A stretch of DNA of 5,572 nt from Erythrobacter sp. GTDB lineage: Bacteria; Pseudomonadota; Alphaproteobacteria; Sphingomonadales; Sphingomonadaceae. Below are positions 1 to 5,572 of the stretch, in pieces. The translations under genes and the position numbers were made by a program. Location of the stretch: assembly GCA_003483125.1 (NCBI GenBank), contig DMWU01000072.1:1-5572 (forward strand). Reading direction: 5' to 3'. Below the pieces are notes generated by a model. That model saw nothing but the letters and a program-made list of their open reading frames with translations. It did no database searches and was not told the origin of the DNA. Every line of letters starts with the position of its first letter. Position 1 is the first letter of the stretch.

Positions 1-2365
1 TGAAACACTCCAGGAAGTCCCGGTGACCATCACAAGCGTTGGAGGCGAACTGCTCGACTCGTATAACGTTGATCAGGTTGCAGATGTCGTGAATCGTACT
101 CCTACTCTCAATGTGCAGGTGGGCGGTTCAGGGTCTGGCGGCCAACTTTCACTTCGTGGTGTTGGTTCATCCAATATTTCCGCCGCCTTTGACTCGGCTG
201 TTGCATTCGATTTTGATGGCGTGGTGGTTTCCTCCATGCGTCTCGTACAAGCTGGCTTTTTCGACACTCAACAGATTGATGTCCTGAAGGGTCCGCAATC
301 ACTCTTCTTCGGAAAAAGCGCGTCTGCGGGCGTATTTTCTATTCGTTCAGCTGACCCAACCCCCACGTGGGAATATGGCGGTAAAGCTGCATACGAATTT
401 GAGGAAAAAGGCTACACGGTCCAAGGTTATATTTCCGGCCCGATTAGCGATACTCTCGGCATCAGGGTTGCAGCCCAATACAATGACATAGAAGATTACG
501 TAAAGCTTCAGGAGGGTACTCCAACCGCCCATGGTGATTCGCGTAGTGCGGAGAATTTCGTAGGGCGCGTGACGCTGGCTTGGGAGCCAAGCGATACATT
601 TAACGCAAACTTGAAACTGCAGTACGTGAAACACGAAAATGACGGTGCAATCCAGCACTCTGATATCTTCTGCGGAGATAATGGTGTGGCTGACCCGGTC
701 TTTTTGTTTCAAGGAGCTGTCGCTTTTCCGGCTGGAAACGATTGTAACATAACGGATGGCAAGTACTTCTTGCCAGATTCAACTCCTGCCCTAGCCGGTA
801 GTCCACCACTTCCTTCGGAAGCTGCTGGTCGTAACGGCGTCGCTTTTGGCGAAACCGAGGTCTTTTTTGGACGGCTGCGTTGGGACGCGGAACTCTCTGA
901 CACGCTTACCCTGACTTCAATTACCGGATACCTAGACATGGATGCGGTCGACTATGACAGCTATTCATATGTTGGTGTCGGACCAGCATTTTCACCAATC
1001 CTTGGTCAAGGTGTGGACCCGAGCGGCTTCTTTGCCGCAAACTTCCCAGCGCTTGCCGCAACGAACGGAGTGGGTATCCCTGGAGGGGTCGGGGGCAGCG
1101 ATCCAGTCAACACGCTTCGGCAATTTTCACAAGAATTGCGAATAGCCAGTGACTTCGATGGACCCGTTAACTTTATGCTTGGTGGATTTTACGAAGATCG
1201 CAAGTTTGTATTCGCTACCGCGCAGCAAGCTGTGAACTTTTCACTGATTATTCCAGACATATTTACGGGGTATAGCTACGACTGGGATAAGATTCACACA
1301 ACGAATACCGAAGCGATCTCAGTCTTCGGTAACGTTTCTATTGACCTGAATGAAAAGTGGGAGCTTTCAGGTGGCATCCGTTGGACCGATGAGAACAAGA
1401 CGCAAGTCATCACCATCCCGTTCATGCATTTCATTCCTGCGAGCGTTGGGTTCGCGCCATCTGGTTTTGACTCAGGTCCCATTGATTTTAGCGACAGTAA
1501 TTGGTCGCCAGAGGTTACTCTCAAATATCAAGCCACCGACGACGTAAACATTTTCGCCTCGTTCAAGACTGGATTCAAATCAGGCGGCATTGATAATTCG
1601 GCGCTGCCATCGGCTTCCTTGCTCGATTTTGGAAGTTCGGATCCAGCAGTACGCCAAGCCGCAGCCGACGGTCTAATCTACAAGTCCGAAACGGCAATTG
1701 GCGGCGAAATTGGAGTTAAGTCGCAATTCAACGATCGATCGTTTACGTTGAACGCAACCGCTTTCTATTATGTGTTCGATGATCTCCAAGTCCAAAATTT
1801 CGATGCAGTCGCGATCCAGTTCATTACTTTGAATGCAGGTGAGGTGACGACACAAGGTTTGGATATTGGTTGGAATTGGATCACGCCTTCAGATGGTCTC
1901 ACCCTATCTGGCAATCTTGCGATACTCGACGCAGAGTTCAGTAAGTCCTTCCCTGTCGGGCAGGGTGTGGATTTGGAAGGACGCGATGTCGCTCGCGCAC
2001 CAAAATGGTCAGGCAACATAGCCGTTGATTACAGGTTGCCATTAGGCAACTCGCTCGAATTGGGCTTGAACAGCAATCTGGCCTATTCTGACGGTTACGA
2101 GACCAACAATGGCTTCGATCCGTACAAGCAGAACAGCTATGCTACAATTGATGGTTCAATTTCGATCAGTGACCAAGATGGTAAATGGAAGCTGGCGCTA
2201 GTTGGCGTCAACCTCACTGACAAAATTTGGGTCAATACCAGTGGCGGAAGGCCGTTCCTTTCTCCAGGCGGCGCGGCCGGGTTTGGACTTCCACTAGGGG
2301 ATGATAAAGTCGTTACGCAAAATCGCGGACGCCAGGTCTACGTAGAGGCAAGCTTCAACTTCTGA
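1..2365 (+). CDS. TonB-dependent outer-membrane receptor, 5'-truncated by the window edge
   Basis: This is a TonB-dependent receptor, a 22-strand outer-membrane barrel with an N-terminal plug that imports ligands using TonB-ExbBD energy. The reading frame is open from base 2 (ETLQEVPVTITSV), so the GTG at 23 is internal. This stretch is the usual start of the plug; signal peptide, TonB box and true start lie upstream of the window. Numbering from the GTG, plug motifs follow: LSLRGVGSSN at 42-51 and VLKGPQSLFFGK at 87-98 (bases 281-316). The rest alternates strand-like segments with loops, and the protein ends in aromatic Phe (VEASFNF), the typical barrel-insertion signal. Only two cysteines occur, C217 and C241, in a probable surface loop. 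The gene is more AT-rich than its neighbours and has its own terminator. The motif style resembles sphingomonad receptors. The ligand cannot be read from sequence; the adjacent oxygenase suggests a hydrophobic carbon source, but iron-siderophore uptake is not excluded. Confidence 0.96.
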   Translation, partial: ETLQEVPVTITSVGGELLDSYNVDQVADVVNRTPTLNVQVGGSGSGGQLSLRGVGSSNISAAFDSAVAFDFDGVVVSSMRLVQAGFFDTQQIDVLKGPQSLFFGKSASAGVFSIRSADPTPTWEYGGKAAYEFEEKGYTVQGYISGPISDTLGIRVAAQYNDIEDYVKLQEGTPTAHGDSRSAENFVGRVTLAWEPSDTFNANLKLQYVKHENDGAIQHSDIFCGDNGVADPVFLFQGAVAFPAGNDCNITDGKYFLPDSTPALAGSPPLPSEAAGRNGVAFGETEVFFGRLRWDAELSDTLTLTSITGYLDMDAVDYDSYSYVGVGPAFSPILGQGVDPSGFFAANFPALAATNGVGIPGGVGGSDPVNTLRQFSQELRIASDFDGPVNFMLGGFYEDRKFVFATAQQAVNFSLIIPDIFTGYSYDWDKIHTTNTEAISVFGNVSIDLNEKWELSGGIRWTDENKTQVITIPFMHFIPASVGFAPSGFDSGPIDFSDSNWSPEVTLKYQATDDVNIFASFKTGFKSGGIDNSALPSASLLDFGSSDPAVRQAAADGLIYKSETAIGGEIGVKSQFNDRSFTLNATAFYYVFDDLQVQNFDAVAIQFITLNAGEVTTQGLDIGWNWITPSDGLTLSGNLAILDAEFSKSFPVGQGVDLEGRDVARAPKWSGNIAVDYRLPLGNSLELGLNSNLAYSDGYETNNGFDPYKQNSYATIDGSISISDQDGKWKLALVGVNLTDKIWVNTSGGRPFLSPGGAAGFGLPLGDDKVVTQNRGRQVYVEASFNF

Positions 2366-2388
2366 TTGATCAAGCTTGGAAACGAATG

Positions 2389-2419
2389 CGGGCGGGTCCG
2401 AAAGGGCTCGCCCGTTTTT
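2389..2419 (+). terminator. Intrinsic terminator of the TonB-dependent receptor gene
   Basis: An 11-bp stem (2389-2399 with 2404-2414, one G-U pair) is capped by a GAAA tetraloop at 2400-2403 and followed directly by five T residues at 2415-2419. It starts 23 bases after the receptor stop codon. The reverse strand has no T tract after the stem, so it should work only in the + direction. It separates transcription of the receptor from that of the oxygenase downstream, which implies that the oxygenase has its own promoter. Confidence 0.93.
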
Positions 2420-2496
2420 CTAGCTAAAAGTGAGGATTGCCGCGTTTGGCTCCTCGTATCAAGTTACTTACAGCAAATTGGATCGAGGGATTGCCA
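2420..2496 (+). promoter_or_regulatory. Leader of the Rieske oxygenase gene, with the ribosome binding site that fixes its start
   Basis: These 77 bases lie between the terminator and the chosen ATG. GAGGGA at 2485-2490 is a good Shine-Dalgarno match, 6 bases before ATG 2497. The frame is open back to TTG 2437 (an in-frame TGA is at 2431), but the GAGG before that TTG is only one base away, too close to serve it, and the 20 extra residues would be atypical. A promoter must sit here or overlap the terminator if the oxygenase is transcribed independently. TATCAA at 2457-2462 is a possible -10, but I found no convincing -35 at the right spacing, so no promoter is assigned. Confidence 0.6.
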
Positions 2497-3726
2497 ATGT
2501 CGCATCAGGAACTGATTAATATGACCCGCTCGCTGGTTGCACATGGCGCGGCCGGGACGATGGAATATGCCGACGAAGTCGTTCGGGTCCCGGCGGCGGC
2601 CTATACTGACGAGGCCCTTTTCGAGCGCGAGAAGAAGCAGATTTTCCGCAGGCTTCCATTGATGGTCGCACCATCCTGCGAACTGCCAAATCCCGGTGAC
2701 TACAAGGCGATGGACATTTGCGGCGTACCGCTGCTCCTCACCCGGCAGAAAAACGGCACCATCGGTGCCTTTCTCAACATGTGTACGCATCGCGGCAACC
2801 CGCTTGCCGATGGTTGCGGCAATGCCAGCCGCTTTACCTGCGGATATCACGGTTGGACCTTCAAGAATGACGGTGATCTTTTGGGCGTCGCTGACTCGAA
2901 GGACTTCGGAAAGATCGACAAGGCCGCGCATTGTCTCAAGCGCTTTCCGGTTTTCGAAAGCGCTGGCCTGATCTGGGCGACGCTCGATCCGGATTCGATA
3001 CTCGATATTGCCGACTATTTGTGCGGTTACGATGACCTATTGAGCGCGTTTGGTTTTGAAAGCTGGCATCTCTTCAGCCAGCGGACTCTTGCCGGTCCTA
3101 ACTGGAAGACAGCTTATGATGGCTATCTCGATTTCTACCATCTGCCAGTTCTGCATAAAGATACGTTTGGCGCGGATTTCTATAATCGGGCGAACTACTT
3201 CGCTTGGGGTCCGCATCAAAGGCTATCCACCCCCTCAAAATATGCTGTCAAAGTCTCCAGTGAGGACGATCTTCAGATCGACCTGACCGAAGTCGCTGAT
3301 GAAGATATTTCATACGAAGTGTTGGTTCAGGGTGTGTGGACAATCTTCCCGCATATCTCGATCGCCAGCTTCTATGGCGGGGGATTGCGCGGCGCGATGA
3401 TCAGCCAACTATTCCCTGGCAACAAGGTGGGCGAAAGTTTCACCACACAGTTCTATGTGATGGAAAACGAACCAGACGATGAAGAGAAGATCAAGGCTGC
3501 GCATGAGCAGTTTGATTTCCTGGAGATCGTTGTGCGCGATGAGGACTATAAGACAGGCAAACGCCAGCACGAGGCGCTCCAAAGCGGGCTGCTGAAAGAG
3601 GTGCTGTTCGGTCGCAATGAGCGCGGCGGTCAGGTATTCCACCAGTGGGTCGAGAAACTCACCAATGCTAGCGATGACGACCTGCTCGAAATCTTCGCGC
3701 ACGAAAAAGCCGAAGCGGCGGAATAG
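2497..3726 (+). CDS. Rieske non-heme iron oxygenase, alpha (catalytic) subunit
   Basis: This 409-residue protein is a complete catalytic subunit of a Rieske ring-hydroxylating oxygenase, an enzyme that uses O2 and electrons passed from a reductase and ferredoxin to hydroxylate or demethylate its substrate in the cytoplasm. The N-terminal Rieske domain binds the [2Fe-2S] cluster through C96-T-H98 and C115-G-Y-H118, with 16 residues between. The C-terminal SRPBCC-type domain carries D212-x2-H215-x4-H220; by comparison with naphthalene dioxygenase, H215 and H220 bind the mononuclear iron and D212 bridges to the Rieske cluster of the next subunit. The third ligand is probably D350 in VVRDED. Length is normal for the family. 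ATG 2497 is preferred over TTG 2437 on its ribosome binding site. No beta subunit, ferredoxin or reductase gene is in the window, so it is probably an alpha-only enzyme served by redox partners encoded elsewhere. Substrate and regiochemistry cannot be told; I do not recognise a named orthologue. Confidence 0.95.
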   Translation: MSHQELINMTRSLVAHGAAGTMEYADEVVRVPAAAYTDEALFEREKKQIFRRLPLMVAPSCELPNPGDYKAMDICGVPLLLTRQKNGTIGAFLNMCTHRGNPLADGCGNASRFTCGYHGWTFKNDGDLLGVADSKDFGKIDKAAHCLKRFPVFESAGLIWATLDPDSILDIADYLCGYDDLLSAFGFESWHLFSQRTLAGPNWKTAYDGYLDFYHLPVLHKDTFGADFYNRANYFAWGPHQRLSTPSKYAVKVSSEDDLQIDLTEVADEDISYEVLVQGVWTIFPHISIASFYGGGLRGAMISQLFPGNKVGESFTTQFYVMENEPDDEEKIKAAHEQFDFLEIVVRDEDYKTGKRQHEALQSGLLKEVLFGRNERGGQVFHQWVEKLTNASDDDLLEIFAHEKAEAAE

Positions 3727-3729
3727 TCC

Positions 3730-4194
3730 CTAAAACCGGAAAGGCCGTTCAGGCTCAGACGGTCCCTTTTCTGTCGGATTGTCATTGAGCGCCAATTCCA
3801 CAAGCGCCGTATCAAAGAACTCGTGCAATTCGGCAATTTTCTCGTCGCGTATCGTCATGATCTGGCAATAGGTTTGTAGGTACTCATGGCCGTTATTGGC
3901 CATGCCTCCGCCGCGCATCAGGCCAACAACCCGGTCCTCATCCGCACACATGATCCGCCATTGGCGCGAGAATTGAACCGTTGCGGGGTCAAGCTTGCCG
4001 ACTACATTGTCTGCAACAAGCGGGCCGAAACACTCGGCCTTGCCTTCCCATCGTCCTGATACCGGGGTCGAGCCGACAAGATTGAAGACCACATCCTCGT
4101 GATGAAGGTCGGCCAGCGCGTCGAAATCACCGCGCTCGAGCGCTTGGTAATAACGCTCTGCAAGTTGGATGTTTTCGGCCCGCTTGTCGCCCAT
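3730..4194 (-). CDS. SnoaL-like / NTF2-fold small protein, possible isomerase, cyclase or hydrolase
   Basis: The 154-residue product looks like a SnoaL/ketosteroid-isomerase-like protein with the NTF2 fold, a cone-shaped pocket used by isomerases, polyketide cyclases, epoxide hydrolases and many uncharacterised proteins. Family hallmarks are the first helix RYYQALERGDFDAL (14-27), the strand HEDVVF (32-37), the turn SGRWEGKAE (46-54), and the C-terminal pattern of a strand followed by DEKIAELHEFFDTAL (117-131). About 20 charged residues follow the fold. Acidic residues such as D34 and D128 could be catalytic, but no catalytic set can be assigned. It starts 12 bases after the NmrA-like gene's stop and has no clear Shine-Dalgarno sequence, so translation probably depends on coupling to that gene. 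Its TAG is 3 bases from the convergent oxygenase stop. It is not a Rieske beta subunit: the fold is shared, but it reads as SnoaL type and lies on the opposite strand. Confidence 0.88.
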   Translation of the reverse strand: MGDKRAENIQLAERYYQALERGDFDALADLHHEDVVFNLVGSTPVSGRWEGKAECFGPLVADNVVGKLDPATVQFSRQWRIMCADEDRVVGLMRGGGMANNGHEYLQTYCQIMTIRDEKIAELHEFFDTALVELALNDNPTEKGPSEPERPFRF

Positions 4195-4206
4195 TGCTAG
4201 TCTGGC

Positions 4207-5154
4207 TTAGCCAAAGGCCGGACGGAAGTTGCTTTCGCCCCAATCCTGCTTCGGCGCCCATTCCGACATGTCTTCGAGTTCGCCCTCCAATTCGGGGAAG
4301 CGCTCATACACATGCTCCATCTCGACAGAGAACGGCTTGGTCGGGGCCGTATTGTTATACTCGTAGAACGCCGCGATACCGGCCGCGAATTCTTCGCGCA
4401 TTTCAGCGGGCATGTCGTCGCCGGCAGCGCTTACCAGGTAATCGCCAAATTCCTGAGGGGTGCAGGGATCATATTTGACCGGCTTACCCAGTGTGTCACT
4501 CAGCACCTCTGCAACTTCGGGGCCGCGCATACGCCTAGGTCCACCAATGTTGAGCCAAGCCCCCTCCATATCGGGCCGTTCAAGCGAAGTGAGCATGAAC
4601 TTTGCAACATCATCAAGGCTGATCCAGTTCGCCTCAAGGTGCGGTGCATGCGGGTAAACATATCGCCCTTCATTGACGATAAATGGCCTTGCCCAATTGG
4701 TCAGCAGATTGTCCATGAATAGTACACTGCCGAACACCGTACCCGGCGCACCCGAGCGCCACAGCGCATTGATGCCTGCGGTATTGCCAGCATAGGTGAA
4801 AGCATCGCCTGGCTTGTCGGGAATCCAGCTGGAAGTGTTCCAGACAACGCGCTTGACGCCCAGTTCTGCAGCGCATTTACCGACATCGCCTACAAGCACG
4901 GCACGATCTGCCCGCGCCTGCAGCGGATGCGTGTAGAAGATATAATCTGATCCCTCCAGCGCGGGCTTGAAGGTCGCAGTATCATAAAGGTCCATCGGGC
5001 GAACTTCTATGTCCTCGATACCCTCTATCTTGGCGCCGGCAAAAGGATCAGCCTGCCGCGAGATTGCCCGGACCTTGTAACCTGCCTCCAATGCCTGGCG
5101 GACCTGTGCCATACCTTGCCTGCCAGATGCCCCAATCACGGTGATGAGCGCCAT
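4207..5154 (-). CDS. NmrA-like NAD(P)-binding protein (atypical short-chain dehydrogenase)
   Basis: This 315-residue protein has an N-terminal Rossmann fold of the NmrA/atypical SDR family, cytosolic proteins that either reduce a substrate with NAD(P)H or sense the NAD(P) state. VIGASGRQG at 6-14 gives the nucleotide-binding G8-x2-G11-x2-G14. Arg33 at the end of strand beta-2 favours NADP(H), and MDLYD at 54-58 matches the adenine-contacting acidic turn. The classical YxxxK is not seen: the likely region (NTSSW 106-110, then Y121-A-G-N-T125) has Thr where Lys would be expected. The C-terminal half (from about 175) has NmrA-style features, including NIGGPRRMRGPEV at 202-214, and ends in an acidic tail. 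ATG 5154 is supported by AAGGGGA 6 bases upstream. It is the first gene of a probable operon with the SnoaL-like gene and is divergent from the MDR reductase. Substrate unknown; a quinone, enone or ketone reductase role is possible. Confidence 0.92.
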   Translation of the reverse strand: MALITVIGASGRQGMAQVRQALEAGYKVRAISRQADPFAGAKIEGIEDIEVRPMDLYDTATFKPALEGSDYIFYTHPLQARADRAVLVGDVGKCAAELGVKRVVWNTSSWIPDKPGDAFTYAGNTAGINALWRSGAPGTVFGSVLFMDNLLTNWARPFIVNEGRYVYPHAPHLEANWISLDDVAKFMLTSLERPDMEGAWLNIGGPRRMRGPEVAEVLSDTLGKPVKYDPCTPQEFGDYLVSAAGDDMPAEMREEFAAGIAAFYEYNNTAPTKPFSVEMEHVYERFPELEGELEDMSEWAPKQDWGESNFRPAFG

Positions 5155-5160
5155 TAAACT

Positions 5161-5167
5161 TCCCCTT
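5161..5167 (-). promoter_or_regulatory. Ribosome binding site of the NmrA-like gene
   Basis: On the minus strand this reads AAGGGGA and ends 6 bases before ATG 5154. The strong match and normal spacing fix the start of the NmrA-like protein three codons before the first Rossmann strand, which is the expected length for the family. Confidence 0.8.
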
Positions 5168-5211
5168 CAAAGATTTCGATAATGATAGGGTAATAGCGGC
5201 CCGTTCGCGCC

Positions 5212-5258
5212 GCCCCATTTTGATAGCTTGGAAGCATATTTCCCTAGTGAAATGGGGC
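5212..5258. repeat. 9-bp perfect inverted repeat, possible operator in the divergent promoter region
   Basis: GCCCCATTT at 5212-5220 and its exact reverse complement AAATGGGGC at 5250-5258 are separated by 29 bases. The arms are 38 bases centre to centre, roughly 3.5 helical turns. By my own rough arithmetic, a given 140-base region holds such a pair by chance about 4 times in 100. The left arm is 57 bases from the NmrA-like start and the right arm 36 bases from the MDR start, so a bound regulator could affect both genes. No regulator gene is in the window, so its binding is unproven. Confidence 0.45.
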
Positions 5259-5285
5259 ATTGCCGTTTGCCCTTTCCGCGCGGAG

Positions 5286-5291
5286 AAGGAG
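5286..5291 (+). promoter_or_regulatory. Ribosome binding site of the MDR reductase gene
   Basis: AAGGAG lies 3 bases before ATG 5295, a close spacing; a second GGAG at 5282-5285 sits 9 bases before it. Either could serve, and together they support the chosen start, which also matches the normal N-terminus of the family. Confidence 0.75.
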
Positions 5292-5294
5292 CCA

Positions 5295-5572
5295 ATGGAG
5301 AACCGATTTTGGCGAATCAAATCGCGTCCCGAGGGGAATAATTTCGCAGACGCATTTGAACTGGTTGAAGCTTCGCTCGATGAACCGGGCGAAGGCCAGA
5401 TTGTCGTGCGCAACTCGCTGATATCGATGGATGCCGGCACCCGCATGTGGCTGACCGATCGTACCGATGGATACCAGCCGCCACTGGAAGATGGCACACC
5501 GATGACTGGACTCGGCGTTGGCCATGTAGTCCAGTCAAGGCACGCCGACTTTTCTGAGGGCGACCTGGTGCT
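5295..5572 (+). CDS. NADP-dependent MDR oxidoreductase, CurA/alkenal reductase type, 3'-truncated by the window edge
   Basis: The first 92 codons encode the N-terminal GroES-like domain of a zinc-independent medium-chain reductase of the COG2130 group, which includes curcumin reductase CurA, plant alkenal double-bond reductases and prostaglandin reductases. These cytosolic enzymes use NADPH to reduce the C=C bond of enones and enals. Family landmarks are NRFWRIKSRPEG at 3-14, FELVEA at 21-26, EPGEGQIVVRN at 30-40, SMDAGTRMW at 44-52 (compare the usual SxDPxMRxxM), GLGVGHVVQSRH at 72-83 and FSEGDLV at 86-92. The nucleotide-binding domain lies beyond the window, so activity and completeness cannot be judged. 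No zinc-ligand cysteines are seen in the visible part, as expected for this group. The divergent layout with the NmrA-like gene suggests shared control. A role in reducing an enone intermediate of the same pathway is inference; a general detoxifying reductase is an alternative. Confidence 0.92.
   Translation, partial: MENRFWRIKSRPEGNNFADAFELVEASLDEPGEGQIVVRNSLISMDAGTRMWLTDRTDGYQPPLEDGTPMTGLGVGHVVQSRHADFSEGDLV

Larger units (their letters stand above)
5155..5294. promoter_or_regulatory. Divergent intergenic region between the NmrA-like and MDR reductase genes
   Basis: These 140 bases must hold promoters for both flanking genes, which are read away from each other. For the minus-strand gene, TATCAT (complement of 5182-5187) is a fair -10, without a good -35. 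For the plus-strand gene, TTGATA at 5220-5225 matches a sigma-70 -35 at five of six positions, but no good -10 follows at 16-18 bases. The centre contains a 9-bp inverted repeat (listed separately) and, inside it, a weak GGAA/TTCC dyad at 5230-5243. A perfect 10-bp palindrome, TCCGCGCGGA, lies at 5275-5284 just before the plus-strand ribosome binding site; at this GC content such palindromes are expected by chance. The promoter positions are inference. Confidence 0.5.

Noticed and set aside
23..25. GTG 23 as the start of the receptor
   Set aside because: The frame is open to the window edge and the preceding residues (ETLQEVP) are conserved plug sequence, so the true start is upstream of the window.
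2437..2496. Extended Rieske start at TTG 2437 adding 20 residues
   Set aside because: The GAGG before it is only one base away, while ATG 2497 has GAGGGA at 6 bases; the extra residues do not look like part of the family's N-terminus.
2464..2931. 155-residue minus-strand open frame inside the oxygenase gene
   Set aside because: It is antisense to well-conserved Rieske coding sequence and shows no family features; it is a shadow frame.
3730..4194. SnoaL-like protein as the missing beta subunit of the Rieske oxygenase
   Set aside because: Beta subunits share the NTF2 fold, but this sequence has SnoaL-type landmarks, is on the opposite strand and is linked to the NmrA-like gene.
4312..4722. 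136-residue plus-strand open frame inside the NmrA-like gene
   Set aside because: It is antisense to the conserved C-terminal half of that protein and shows no domain features or ribosome binding site worth noting.
5275..5284. 10-bp palindrome TCCGCGCGGA as an operator
   Set aside because: About five perfect 10-bp palindromes are expected by chance in a window of this size, and nothing else supports it.
5048..5497. 149-residue minus-strand open frame across the divergent region
   Set aside because: It overlaps the starts of two recognised genes and their control region, and its translation matches no family I know.

Overview
The window holds five genes: three complete, two cut by the window edges. 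It looks like an accessory catabolic stretch of a Gram-negative bacterium, most likely an alphaproteobacterium of the Sphingomonadales. That assignment is an inference from the style of the outer-membrane receptor and from its pairing with a Rieske oxygenase, an arrangement common in sphingomonads; no rRNA or housekeeping marker is present to confirm it. No tRNA, rRNA, CRISPR array, insertion sequence or transposon end was seen, and there is no gene-free stretch above 300 bases.

Layout, left to right. (1) 1-2365 (+): a TonB-dependent outer-membrane receptor lacking its N-terminus, closed by a strong intrinsic terminator at 2389-2419. (2) 2497-3726 (+): a complete Rieske non-heme iron oxygenase alpha subunit with all cofactor ligands. 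(3) 3730-4194 (-): a SnoaL/NTF2-like small protein whose stop codon lies 3 bases from the Rieske stop. (4) 4207-5154 (-): an NmrA-like NAD(P)-binding atypical short-chain dehydrogenase, 12 bases upstream of (3) in the same transcriptional direction, so (4)-(3) is probably a two-gene operon. (5) 5295-5572 (+): the first 92 codons of an MDR-superfamily NADP-dependent reductase of the CurA/alkenal reductase type, divergent from (4) across a 140-base intergenic region with a 9-bp perfect inverted repeat.

A plausible joint role is uptake and breakdown of a hydrophobic cyclic compound such as an aromatic, terpenoid or steroid-like molecule. The receptor would import it across the outer membrane, the Rieske enzyme would hydroxylate or demethylate it, and the NmrA-like, SnoaL-like and MDR proteins would reduce or isomerise the intermediates. 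The protein families are seen in the sequence; the shared pathway and the substrate are inferred. No dedicated ferredoxin, reductase, small oxygenase subunit or transcription factor is in the window.

Base composition differs between the receptor gene (about 42% GC in three 60-base lines counted by hand) and the rest (about 57% in five lines), so the receptor may have a separate history. I found no clearly novel system; the most useful leads are the divergent control region and the unassigned oxygenase module.
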